NCBI GenBank assembly: GCA_009869945.1
Contig: WIXG01000106.1
Location: 62,001 to 126,000, forward strand
Source: Mesaphorura yosii
Taxonomy: Eukaryota > Arthropoda > Collembola > Poduromorpha > Tullbergiidae
Direction: 5' to 3'
DNA: 64,000 bases
Numbering within the stretch: the stretch's first letter is position 1; every line of letters starts with the position of its first letter. A program made the position numbers and the translations under genes. Below are positions 35,427-47,229 of this stretch, piece after piece. The notes below the pieces were generated by a model. It worked only from the letters and a program-made list of their open reading frames with translations. It made no database searches and was not told where the DNA came from.

Positions 35427-36170
35427 ATGGTCCTCGGAGCTTTGGTAAGTTTTACGCTCACCAACAACCACATCTTTCTTATATATGCCATCATGGAGAA
35501 ATTATCCTAATTCGAAATTATTCATTTTATGATCAGATTTCCTTTGCGGTTGGAATTTATGCCGGAGTCCACATCGCGGAAAGATACGAGGTAAGGTGAG
35601 ACTCGAAATTAGCGTGGGTCTCTTCTCTAGTGTCAATTTCCAATTAGACAATTTTTGATTACTGTAATCACTTCGCACTTTGTTCTTGCTAATTCACGAT
35701 TTGGGATTTTGTGACCCTTCTTGCAGATACCATCATGTCGCGAGCGAAGAGAAATGTATAAGGAGATGAGAGCGCTGTGGACGGAGCGAATGCCAACGAA
35801 GGATGAGCGAAGAGAAATCTTCGACGATGTTCGGGCGCTGTGGATGGAAAAAATGGAGGAGAGGATGGCGAAGCGTTTGGAAGCCCAGTTAGAAGTACGA
35901 AATGCAAACCTGATGTACAATTACAATTACCTCTATAAATGAATACACGTATACATTAAACGAATCTCCTTTTTCTTTCTATTCCGCGAATTGTTCCCAC
36001 AGAATGAAATTCGGAGTCAGGGTCCCGCCTCAATTGCGGGTGATGCCGGAATAAAGGCAGGGCAGAGCGATTCTTCAGCGACAACAAAATCCGAGCCAAA
36101 GACGTATCGTCAGATTTTGGAGAAATACAGGAGAAAGCGGATTCAAGAAATGGACTACGAAATGAAATGA
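35427..36170 (+). CDS. STMP1-like short transmembrane protein with long C-terminal extension
   Basis: Four exons in phase 0: 35427-35444, 35537-35590, 35727-35894, 36003-36170, giving 135 residues. The N-terminus is one hydrophobic helix followed by AERYEIP. This resembles the mitochondrial micropeptide STMP1 (DUF4535), which has a helix, then A-Q-N-Y-x-I-P, and is about 47 residues long. After that come about 110 highly charged residues with two near-repeats of an ERREM/I...RALW unit, then a Ser/Thr-rich linker and a basic end (YRRKRIQEMDYEMK). If the third intron is retained, reading continues to a stop at 35942 and the protein is shorter. Similarity is limited to about 25 residues, so the family call is tentative. 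The gene is real on splice-site and phase grounds. Confidence 0.5.
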
Positions 36171-36844
36171 AGAAGGTGCCATGTTTAGTGCTTCGTACTT
36201 AATCTCTTTATTACTCACGTACGCGGCTTACACTTTTAATTGTGTTAACAGACTGGGCCCAATAACAAGTAATATGCTAGATTGCATCTAATTGGAATTG
36301 CATAGTTTAAGAAAATACGGGCGCTGATTGCATTTACCGTTAAACATGAACTCACGCGCACAAGTTAATTCTTCAAGAGTGAATAAAAGTGCAATTTGAA
36401 TCGAGACCTTCGCATCGCACTCCTGCCTGGCGAGCTGAGGTCAATTACCAAAGTATTTTGGTTCGTGAAACAACGAAAACGGGAAGAATCAAATAAATTA
36501 ATTGAAAACATGAAGAGACAATCCTGAGTCGTATTTGTGTTTTTATTCATCGTTATCAGCAAACACCAGAAAACCCTTTTTAAATCCGAAAGGACAGCGT
36601 TTTGAGGAAGAGTCCCTTTTTGAGAGCGCACCACGAACACAAACACCACAAAATAATTTCGCATTTATTCTCAAGTATTCCAGAAGAAGAGTTAACGAGT
36701 TACGGATTCCGCTTCATGCTTCATCTGATCGAAAGATGAGTTTTGTATTCAATTTCATTTCTGTACGCGTTGTTGCTTTGTAGAAAATAAAACAAAATAA
36801 AGTTGATCGTACAATTCTGTAATTCTGTAAACGTGTTTCTAAGA
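36171..36844. other. 3' flanks of STMP1-like and TAF4 genes
   Basis: Convergent ends with no exon. A plus-strand AATAAA lies at 36382-36387. An open frame at 36535-36783 resembles no family. Confidence 0.5.
36382..36387 (+). promoter_or_regulatory. candidate polyadenylation signal, STMP1-like gene
   Basis: AATAAA about 210 bases after the stop. Confidence 0.4.
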
Positions 36845-39800
36845 TTATCTTAAGGCTAACTGTTTGTATAGAAAATGACTCCTCGCTGTATCCTTTTCTT
36901 GCTCAAATAAGAACAACAAGTCCCTGAGATTGACTCTCTTCATTCTCGGCTTCAACTGAATCTGCAATCACAGAATGAACAAATTAAATTCACAAATTGC
37001 TATTGAACACGGTTCAGACGATTGCACGCGGAATGAGCGTCACTTACTTGAGGCCTGCTAAGAGTACTTGAAGCACCAAAACTTGTACTTGGAGTCTAAA
37101 TAAGAAAGCAAAATGCTGAGTTGAATTCGCCCACGTAGCAAAAGATGAATTTCCTTACCTGAAAAGGTGTGCTTGGAATTCCTGGAGTTACATTGTCTAG
37201 TTTCGGTTTCTTTCTTGGACCAATAGCTTGTAAGGCGGTTAAGTTAGCTTCTTTTTGCCGTAATTCTTCCATTGCAACTCTTTGCATCTGCGAAAAAAAA
37301 CACAATCGTTACTTGCAGATGAACCTGACAATTCGTAATGACGTAATGAAGGAACACCGAACTCACCTCTTTGGCTTTAGCTTTCAATTTGGCTTGCTCA
37401 GGGTCTTCGGATTTCGATCTACTTTTAGCAGCCTTGATTAACATTTCTCTCTCTTGCTCATCGTGCCTTTTTCTTTCCAATTTCTCCAAATCTTCTAAGA
37501 ACCTCAACTGTCCCTTCACATCTTGCGTTATTTCATACTTATCCTCCATCTAAAGAAGTGTAGGAACGCATTAGCTCTACGTCGGATACGTGGCTGCAGC
37601 TTTGGTCTTAATTGTTTAAATATGCGTACCTTCATCACGTCCATCCTGTGCTCTGCGATAACGGATAGCTTAGATATAATCGACTTAATACGCTCTTCCG
37701 TCGCATGGGAGATCATGGCTACAACATCTGCAGAGGGTTCTTCAAGCCCGTACTCCGCAGCTGAAACGAAGAACAATCACGTTCATTAACTATCTCACGG
37801 CTTCATCTGTGAAGATTTGATTACATACCTTTCGTCTTGATTTTTGCAAGAAGAGGCAAAGGTTGAAAGAATACTTCATCCCGACAAGATCGAATTTGAG
37901 TGCCAATTAATTCAGTTGAACCCAAAATCTTTTGTGACTCTTCTGCCAAGTTCACTCCACCCATTGCGGCTACATCGTTGATGTCATCATCGCCACTAAA
38001 ATATCAACAGCCAATATTCAATTTACTGAACTTCCTTGAATGGGTCTTCACTGCTGAGTTCAGGATCAGTAACTCACCCGTAGCCAGTCGACGTCGAGAA
38101 TCCCTTCTTATCACCTTTGTCTTTGCCCCCTTTCGCCGTGGACGGACCGCTTCCTTTTCCTGAACCAGGTGAGCTCGAAGACGCAGAGGATCCCGCACCT
38201 TTTGCAGCCTTCTTGCCAGGCTATTTTGAGAATGCAATGCCACGATTAGCAAGGGTCACTAGTAAAGTAACATACAATATACACTGCTTACCGTTGGAAA
38301 TCTCTGCTGCGGTGTCGCCGCTGATCTTGGAGAGGCCATTGACGCCGAGGCAGAGGCAGGAGGAATAGGAATCACAGGCGGAGTGGAATTGATGGGCGTC
38401 ATAATTCTCACCGGCGTCGTCGGGACCGAAGGTCTTGTCTGAGCCTGCGGAACTAAGGCAGTAACCGGGGTCGATGACAGAGGTATCGTTGGAGGAGTAG
38501 ACGCGAGAGGAGGTCTTATTCCTTCTATTACCAACTCTTTCGTAAGGAGAGAATGTCGTAAAGGTGGTAAGCTTTTCTGTAATTCCAAAACCAAGCATAT
38601 TTAATATTAACTTCTTAGTTTTGTTACTTAAATGATAGAATAGTCCAACTCGACATACGCATGCAAATGAAGCATAAGCACAAATGAATGCGGGGCAAAA
38701 TGAAAGCAACAAAAGCGTTTTTTACAAAATACAACACAACCTCACTTTTATCGCTTTTGATTTGACTTCTGAGTCAAAAGTGACAAAAAATCTCAAATCG
38801 TGAAAACAAATTCAGGCACATCAAAAAGCAAACCGCTCAACTTAAGAGTCTTTTAATTTTGCAAAAATGCATTCTCGCATAAGCATCATAATGTAGAGAA
38901 TGCGTATGTCTAATTGGACTAATTTTTTTACCTTAAGAAAGCCAACAAGGCACGGTTGAGGTTGAGAGTTCACTTCTTTCTGAAGCCTTTCCGAAAAATC
39001 TTCCGCACTGACTTTGCCATCAATAAGCCCTTGGATCAATATCCTGACATTTCTTGCGACAGTTTGATTCTGCTTGGCTGACAGCTCCAGAAGAAATGTT
39101 AAGAAATTTTTGCACTTGGTTTTCGCCGTGTCTGGTGTCATCTGCGTATTAGTCAAGTACCCACTGAGTAAGCAGCTCAAATAAAGACAAATCAAGGTAA
39201 ATATTTCCAGAAAATTCCTTTAAGCAGAAATGGCGACAATAAATTAAGATTCCCCCAACATTAATTTAAAGACACATGATGGGTATATGAAAATTTGACC
39301 TGCAGCCGCTCGAGAGTTAATAAATAAGGGAGGTTTAAATTATTATCATTTTAGTGAATCTGGACTACCTGACTAACTGAAGTGGCAGTAGCAGCACTAT
39401 TTACAGACGAGGCATTGGCATTGGAGAAAGGAACTTGGCTTGGCAAGGCTTGCGGATGAGACTGTGACGAAGGATGCATCGACGGCTGCATTGACATTGA
39501 AGCGGTCATCCCCACACCACTCTGCTGCTTAGATAATTATCCCATACAAAACAACAACAAAGAACAAATAAAATAAAATAAATTAAAAGAATGTCAGACA
39601 AATGAGTTCGTGGTTGAAGCATGCTGAACATTCAACTTTCAAATTATAAGAAGGAACGCAACGTTATCTTCACGTAATTATTAGTTCAGAGTTAAAATCA
39701 GGGAACTCATTCTCATAAATCCGAGCAGCAGAATTCTACCAAATTCTACGATTACTTATGAAATCAGCCCCATTCATTAAATTCGTTGTGAAACGTTCAA

Positions 39801-42800
39801 GCATGGTTCAAGGTCTTGTAATTGTATAATTTTATCATTAACACTTGCATCTTGCAACAAAACACACAACACGGGACAAGATTTACGAGTTTAACGACAC
39901 GTGCGACGTGCATTATCAACAAGACAAGAGACACCACATGCGGACAGATCACAATACGAGACATAAAGACTCAAAAAGGCATGCAACATTGAAAGCAATA
40001 AGCAAAGCAAACACCAAAGCGATAGACGAGTGAGCTGAAGTCTGCAATTTGCGAATTTGCAATACTGCGATTTGTGAAAGTGGGTTAAGGAGCAGGACAA
40101 GAATCAGGAGAGGATTGGCGGGTCGACGTTTAGCTCCTGAGACTTCCAAGGTGGAGGCGGATGAAGTGTCAGTACAAGCACGGAAGGTGGGCTGGAGGTG
40201 AGAGTCACAAGTTTACATACAAATACGAGGCGAGGCTGAGGCTACGCTGAGTCAAGGCAGTCCAGATGTAAAATCGAATCGAGTAGAGTAGAAAAGGAGG
40301 AAGGATTAAACTCTTAGAAAATAGCGCATCACGCAGAATTCCCGAGCCACTGCAGCGCCGCATTTCAGAAATCTCTGTTGCATTATTGGCTATTGGTAAA
40401 AGTCAACGACAAGCAATCCCGCAAATCAAAACTTTCAAACTATTGTTGAGTTGGGGGAAATTAAAGAGATACGTGGCATTCGCAGGTTCGCAACTTCAAA
40501 CATAACCAGGCAACTAGCTACGGAATCGTAGTCCTAACTAGGAAATAAACCCATCATTGCGTCAACGATCAGATTAGTAGAAATGCCATTTCACAAAACT
40601 TAAAACTCGACCCTGCTTCATTTCTGAGCGAGCAGCCAGAAAAGAGAGCGAGTTGGAAATTGCAAAACAAATTTGTAAAGAGAACTGGTGGGTTGACTTA
40701 CGGAATTGCTGGCTGCGTTTGGGACTGCCGGAACTGATTGCAGTCTATAAGAAGTTGTACTTGTGGCGAGGGCAGGATTGGGAGTGTTAGTGATACTAGA
40801 CGAACTAGACGATATGACCACTCCTGGCGTTCTAAGAGAGCTACTAATCGCGGTAGCTATTCGAGGAGTCAGAGGAGAGCTAGGAATAGTCGCAGAGACC
40901 GACCGAACAACACCACCGTGGCTCGATGACATCATGGCAGGTGCCGGTATGGAGGGACTGTGCACTAACGCTATCGATGGGGAGGAAGGAGGCTGTTGCT
41001 GCTGCTGCTGAAGGGTAGCCAGTTGTGCAAGGGCGGAATTGACAACACTGGAGGTGGTGGGAGAGGGAGAGGACGGGGTGGAGGGTGAGGGAGTGCCAGA
41101 GGCAGTAGTGGGTGTCGGTGCTGGCATTCCAACTCTCAGGAGCTGATATTCACCTGATTGCGTTCTAACCAGTAAATGTTGTCCCTGAGCCCCTGGCGGA
41201 AGCCCCGAGAAAGAAGCTTGCAGAGTGACTGGCTGCACAACACATACAAAGCACATCCATTAGTCTCCGAAAATACTTAAATTACGTACCGTGTTTGTCC
41301 CGCTCAGCGATTCATAATATGCATTTTCATTCCAACCATAATTCATCGTATGACCTCGCTGTTCACTCGCAGCACCGTAATCTTGAGGGGAAGGGCGGGC
41401 GGTAGTGTTGGTCGGGTACGGGAAACGGTTGAAGGTGGACTGAGAATGAACAGAGTGAGGAGAGACTCCTCCGGGATAGGAAGTCCGGTACATGGGATCG
41501 AACCTCACCCGTTCGGGACTCACACCCTGAGCACTATAACCTGAACTTCTATCACTACCACTACCTGGAAACATGCTCCGAGGAGCCTGCCCTCCGTAAT
41601 TGGTAGGCATATAACCCTGACTGTGACTTTGACTTTGCTGTGGTGGTCTAAAATTACGATACTGCCCTTGGGCTTGAGCATACATTTGTTGATGAGCACT
41701 GGGACGGACTCCTATCACTTGAACCTGACTAGCATTGAACATTGCAGTGTTTCTGGTAGCGTTAATTTCTTCCTGAGGGTTTCCCGTAGACGTAGACCGA
41801 AATTGCTGTTGCATATCCTGAGGCATCATGAATCTGGTGGCGCTTGGCTCCGCTGAGGTACGGATTTGTTCACCCGAGGCACGTGACGAGTACGAGGCAC
41901 TTACACCGTGACCGTGTTGCAGTTGTGGAGAAAAATACTGAGCTTGGGCACCGGGCGGGGACACGTCCACGACTTGCTTTCGTGGTGGCTGATAATGAAT
42001 AGGAAACCGGGGTTGACTTGCAATTGCACTTGCACGCAGAGGATCTTGAAATTGAGCTTGAGCTGTATGCCTGAATTGGCTATCAAGTGGCAAATGAGAT
42101 CGCAAAGGACCAGGACCCGTCCCAGGTCCTGATCCACCGTGATAGGCAACTCTATACTGTTGTTGTACCGAAGACTGCATCGGCGTGGATTCAGGTCCAT
42201 GAGTGGATGCATAATTGCGCGGCTGACTAAATTCTGCGCGAGGAGGAACCCTAGCCTGTGGATTCTGTTGGCCATGACCGTACCGTGAAGGTGACATATT
42301 TGGCTGTCGCACCTGATAGAATGAGGCACGCATTTCATCCGGTGATCTCGGCACAATTGGAGAGGTGGGAGAATGCGTAGTCGGCATTCTTTCTGGCGAG
42401 TTCATTGGCGAAGTAGGCTGAGGAGTTCCTGCCAGATGCGTTTGATTGTATTGCATGTACTGGGAATGTAAATGGGAATCCATTGTGAACCGACTCCCGG
42501 CTTGAACATGGTGAGGAGACACGGGACTTCTAGCTGGCATTTGTTGGCCTGGAATACTTTGGTTACTGGCATACTGATTCCGCTGAGAGTCTGTCGGTGA
42601 GTGCAACTGCTGATAAGACGGGTATGGCCCACGTGCGCGTGGGTCAGAACTTGCGCTAGTGGTTCGAGGGAAGTATTGGTGGGTTTGTGAAGCATGAACT
42701 TGATGTTGATGTGGATAGGCTGATGCCGATGGAGGAGAAACGAAACCCGGTTGCACTCTTGACCCTGCGACGATAACTGACGAATGTAGTTCTCTGGATT

Positions 42801-45800
42801 CACCTGATCCAAAATGAATTGGAGTTGGATTTGGATTCTGAATTGCTGATATGCTTCTAGGACTAGAAAGTTGACTTCCTGGTATCGGTTCTGATACGGT
42901 GAAAAGTTCTGAACTCGGCCTTCTCAGACCTCCGCCACTTCCACTGTCCATCTCGGCTCCCATTAAAGATTTACTTTGACTCTGCACCTTATCTGAATCA
43001 GTTTCTCTGGTATTTGCATTAGCACTTGACGATTGAAGTCGTATCTCACTGTTCCCAGTTAACCTTGAAGGCGACGGGAATAACATAATATCTGAATGCT
43101 GATCGTGATCGAGTTTTGTACTATCAATTTCTTCTGAAGGCGTTTTGGGCGAATGTTCACTGACCTTGCTATGGCCTGAACCGCCCAGCTCAATATTACT
43201 GTTGCTATTGGCTAAGTCTACGACTGGATTGCTACTGGCCTGACTAAAGAAATCGCTCGAAGTAACGTTTCTGCTAAGCTCCGGGTTTTCAAGGGATTCG
43301 GGAGATGTGCCCTCAGGTTGGCGCTGAGTCTGGGAAGGAGAGGGGGTTGGGTCAGGATTTGGATTGTCAGAGGACTCAAGATGTATTTCGGCACACTCTC
43401 TTTCAACGTCCACGTCAATTTGACTTTGGCGAAAGTTACTTTCATCATCATTTGCACCATGAATTGAATCACATTCGGCTTCCTTTTCAGGAATACTACG
43501 AGACTGGAGGAACTCTGTGAAATCTGAGTCTGACTCGAGAGGAGAGTCAACCTATACAGATGCACATGCAATTATTTTTAAAAAATTTTCGTGCAGAGGA
43601 GAAGCAACACAGATTTTCAACTTTAAGAATACAAACATAAATCTTGGAATTAGGGTTTGAGAATCAATTGAAAACATACATTTCGTACATTAGAAATTAA
43701 ACGTCAACATAGAACTTTATGGCTACTTCTAAACCAAACCAGGATAATTTTATACTTAATGGGAAAGCTAAGTGAACAACAAACACAAGGAAAAAGGAAT
43801 GGAGAGCTTAATGACTTTAATCAGCATGATTCTATTACTTTACGCACCTATCTGGAAATAGGATAAAGCATGGCAATTTTGACCGGCTGAAGCTTCTCAA
43901 TGAGAACAAATTAACTTTAAAACTTTAAAATACTAATTAGAATTCTCTTTGCTGTGAAAAGACTAGTGATCATATCATTGCAAAGCTAGCCGCCGGTGGT
44001 GGTTGGTTTGTGGACAGCACGAGTGACAGTGAGATCATAAGATTAATGTTAGCTGATTTTGTGAATTGGATTAAAAAGTGTGTTAATACTTCGAATAAAA
44101 TTATATTGCTGGGACTTACACTGCCGGGCACGCCGGGTCTAGCACCAACAACTTGAGGATTCAAAACCATGCGTGGAACAACGCTTTTGTGGGCGATGAC
44201 AGGTGTGGAAGGTGCTCCACCAACGTTTGCCGCTGGTGGCCTATTCAGTAGTTGAAGCCCCGTCGGCGTCTGCATGTACGTCGGTGTAGGTTGACTAGCA
44301 GCATTAGGAGTTGTTGCACCGCCGCCAATAGTAATGCCACCAGATGTTCCAACAAAGTTACCCGCAGGAGCCCCAATTGTAATGTTGCCACTTGGCGTGG
44401 GCTTGAAGTTGAGTGTTGTCGCAGTTGGAGAGGGAGCCATTGCTGTGGAACTTGGAACAGCATCGCCACTATTAATTGCGTTATTCACGTGCGGTTGATG
44501 CACTACTGAAGGTGTTCCTGGATTATTACTGTCCATAGCACTGGATAGATTACTATTATTGATAGAATTGTTATTATTGTTACTGGGTCCACTGCCAATT
44601 ACACCTCCAGGCGCCAATCCTTTATTAAAGAGCACAGGTTGATTCAGAGTTCCGCCATTACCGCTTATTGTACCGTTCACTGCTACTGGAGTTGGCGAGG
44701 ATGAGGTGTCGTTTGCTCCGCCCGTGCTGGCAGTGGTGCTCCTAAAATATGAATACAATACAAGTTTATACAAGTTATGTTTAGTTTTGCTATTCGACTG
44801 ATTAATGCTTAGAGTCCTGCACTAAGTCTTATCTGTACTTACGCCACTGTCGATGTTGGCACGAAGTTTGGGCTGTTGTTCACCATTTCTTCGCTTTCAG
44901 TCTTAACGATGACAGAGTCACTTGAAGAATTATTTGTAAGGAGTCCAGCTTTTACTGATTCATTATTACTTTGTAGCATTGATGAAGTCACTGGTTGATT
45001 GGGGCTTGGTAGTGGCGGTGAGGCAGAAGACGGTGGCTGTCCATTTACAAGAGTTGAAGATGTTGAGCTGTTTGACTTGCTAACTGTCATAATGTCATCA
45101 TCTGCACCAGTGGCACCAGCACAGTCCGTATTATCGATTTCCTTTTTAAAATCACTAGTCGTCTCTGCCGTTGTAGTAGTAGTTTGCAGTTCAAGTCCAC
45201 TACTAGGTTCAAGTTGGTCACTTTTGTTCTCACTCTTGACAGGAACCGATGTCTCTAAACTATTACTAATTACATGGTTAATTTGTGGTTCACTCTTAAT
45301 TTTACTGGGGCCGTTTACAACAGGGGAGGTCGAGGAGTCCGGTTCTGTTGAATCAGGAGGCGGCGAAGGTGAAGAGGTCGTTTGATAAGGTACTAAGGAT
45401 GGGGCCTTCGATTTGACTGCCAGCACAGGGGCTGTGATCAACGAACTTGGCGAGGATGTTGTAGCTGGTATTGTCGATGGCGCCAATTCACTCCCTGCTC
45501 CTAATATACAACAAATCGTCGTTAAGTCCTATTTGATAATCATGTGCGGTGCATTTCGACGAGTTACTGTACTAACCAGCACCAGTACTGGGTTCGGGTT
45601 CCACCTTGGCCGATTGGAGCCCGTTTCCTCCCGGACTTGGAGTGGAGGGAACTTGCCTCTCGTTGTCGTTTTGGGCATCAGCTGGCGGCGGCGGCGACGA
45701 AGTGGATGGGTCAGGGCAATTAGTTGCGCTGCTAGGATTAAGTAATGGATCGTTAATTCCGCGTATGAACTCCAGCTTTGCCAATTAAACAACCAAGCTA

Positions 45801-46010
45801 CGAAGCGCTAGTTTAACTGCGGAGCTTGAGCTTGCTCGATGTGGGTTGCTTAAAATGTTAGTACGGGTTTCTTTTCACCTTTTCGTCTGCATCTGTATTG
45901 AGGACGAGAGCATCTTCCGAATCCAAACTAATATTATTATTGTAGCGATTATGATTATTACTCCTATTATAAGTACTACTATCTTTATTATTATTACGGG
46001 CTGAAGCCAT
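36845..46010 (-). CDS. TAF4: TAF4, transcription initiation factor TFIID subunit 4
   Basis: Core TFIID subunit that pairs with TAF12 and acts as a coactivator target. Sixteen exons: 46010-45879, 45775-45577, 45500-44843, 44741-44120, 43551-41290, 41232-40702, 39527-39369, 39141-38932, 38576-38292, 38220-38078, 37995-37829, 37760-37630, 37549-37367, 37287-37159, 37095-37048, 36961-36845. They give about 1991 residues, roughly twice the fly or human protein. Residues 1522-1591 are the TAFH/NHR1 domain ([15 protein letters not shown] to LVGFLK). From 1734 the TAF4 C-terminal domain follows, with [19 protein letters not shown] (histone-fold region), [12 protein letters not shown], a charged helix and [14 protein letters not shown] at the end. 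The rest is Ser/Pro/Gln/Asn-rich. Exon 7 could begin at 39527, 39524 or 39521. Confidence 0.92.
38577..38931 (-). other. TAF4 intron 8
   Basis: About 355 bases between the TAFH exon and the next; GT-AG ends, nothing else recognised. Confidence 0.7.
39528..40701 (-). other. TAF4 intron 6, long
   Basis: About 1.17 kb, the longest intron in the window. No nested gene or exon was recognised on either strand; small open frames at 39845-40033 and 39891-40100 match nothing known. Confidence 0.6.
40990..41011 (-). repeat. CAG-type polyglutamine tract in TAF4 exon 6
   Basis: Short triplet run (GCTGTTGCTGCT on +) encoding six consecutive Gln within a Ser/Pro-rich stretch. Confidence 0.7.
41290..43551 (-). 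other. giant low-complexity TAF4 exon 5
   Basis: A single 2262-base exon open throughout, phase 0 at both ends, coding residues 538-1291. It starts with an acidic segment, then becomes rich in Ser, Pro, Gln, Tyr and Met-containing patches ([27 protein letters not shown]), like prion-type activation domains. Being a multiple of three, it could be skipped without a frameshift. Confidence 0.75.
43552..44119 (-). other. TAF4 intron 4
   Basis: About 570 bases of AT-rich intron; nothing recognised inside. Confidence 0.65.
45895..45990 (-). repeat. AAT-rich triplet stretch in TAF4 exon 1
   Basis: Imperfect ATT/AAT triplets (on +: attattattg, attatgattattac and similar) code for Asn-rich sequence close to the TAF4 N-terminus. 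Likely length-variable between individuals. Confidence 0.55.
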
Positions 46011-47229
46011 TTTGCCCAAAAGTAAAAAAGACTCGTTCACTGTTCACTCTCCAATTCAATACAGAGCAGAGAGGACGTGTGGCGGAGCTATCTGCAACTG
46101 AAAACGAAGCTTGCGCCTTGGTAGTCTATACGAGTATGAGTGCACCTTTACTTACTACGTTGTACGTGTTCGTAGTAGTTTGTACCAAGACGCAATCGCA
46201 TTTAGCTCATGCAAGCGGCCCCCGTCCGCAAGCTCATGGGTTCAGCCAGGCTCGAATATGGCCGCAGGATTACTGTGATGTGTACCTCCATAATATGGCT
46301 GAGACTCAGGTACCTCGCTCAGTGGGTGGCTGTGAGGTGCTCCTATTTTGTACACAAGGCAAAATCATTCCATTGCGATCGCCTGCTGCCTTGCCGTTGC
46401 GTTGTTGGTCTGCACTTCGCAGAGCCAAGAGCCAAGCGGGAGACTAAACTGAGTTGGCGATCTTATTTTGCCTCGTAATTTCCTCTGCTGCTGGTCTGAA
46501 ATCGTGCGAAGCGTGCGTGGCGTGGACTGGCCATGGATTTGTATTGTACTGGCGACTGCTACTGGAATGCTATATTTTCATGTCACAATTCACAATCGTA
46601 CCAATGCACGAGAGAATGAGTTACTCCACATGGCGCTTAAAAACTTACGGCAAAACTGATCAGCCAAGCCAGTGCCAGTGTCAGTGCTGCGCAACGTGAT
46701 CATGATTGATTGTGACGTAACTGCAGCACGCTCCGCTCTCTCGCTTGACTGCATGCTTGATTAATGCTGAGTGCGGATTTAATTTAAAGCACTGCACTGC
46801 ATGTCTGATATTTGAGTGAATCAACGTTTAATTACGCATTTACCAATTATCACCAAACAGCATAAAGCAGTCGGATGCTTGATGATTTTTAATCGACGCT
46901 AGTTTTATCTGCGGTAGCGGTGCAGGAGTTGATGATTAGCTCAGGTTGCAGTTTTTCCAGGATGATTTTCCTCATGTTCCGCTTGTCAGCCTTCGGCTTA
47001 TGAGATGCGAAATTCGAGACGCGTGTATCGAAGTTTTGAGGTTCATTACTGCCAAGCTCATCTTTCTCTGACTTCGATCAATCGCGCCGTTAGGCTCTGC
47101 CTCACGGTGTGGGCGGTTTGGTCGATAACGCTTCCTTGCTCATAATAATCTCTGCTTATGGATGTAACTTGGCGCCGCAACGCAGGTATTGAATAGCGTT
47201 CCGAGTCCCGGTGAAGGTTTACAATTAAA
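46011..47229. other. divergent promoter region, TAF4 / CFAP157
   Basis: About 1.2 kb with no exon seen, between divergent genes. Open frames at 46079-46478 look like chance. Confidence 0.45.

Noticed and set aside
41901..43571. Overlapping open frames in other frames of the large TAF4 exon
   Set aside because: Products of biased composition in the long Q/S/P-rich exon; the chosen frame continues at both splice junctions.
44999..45745. Plus-strand open frames opposite TAF4 exons 2 and 3
   Set aside because: Antisense shadows; the minus-strand frame joins correctly to neighbouring exons.
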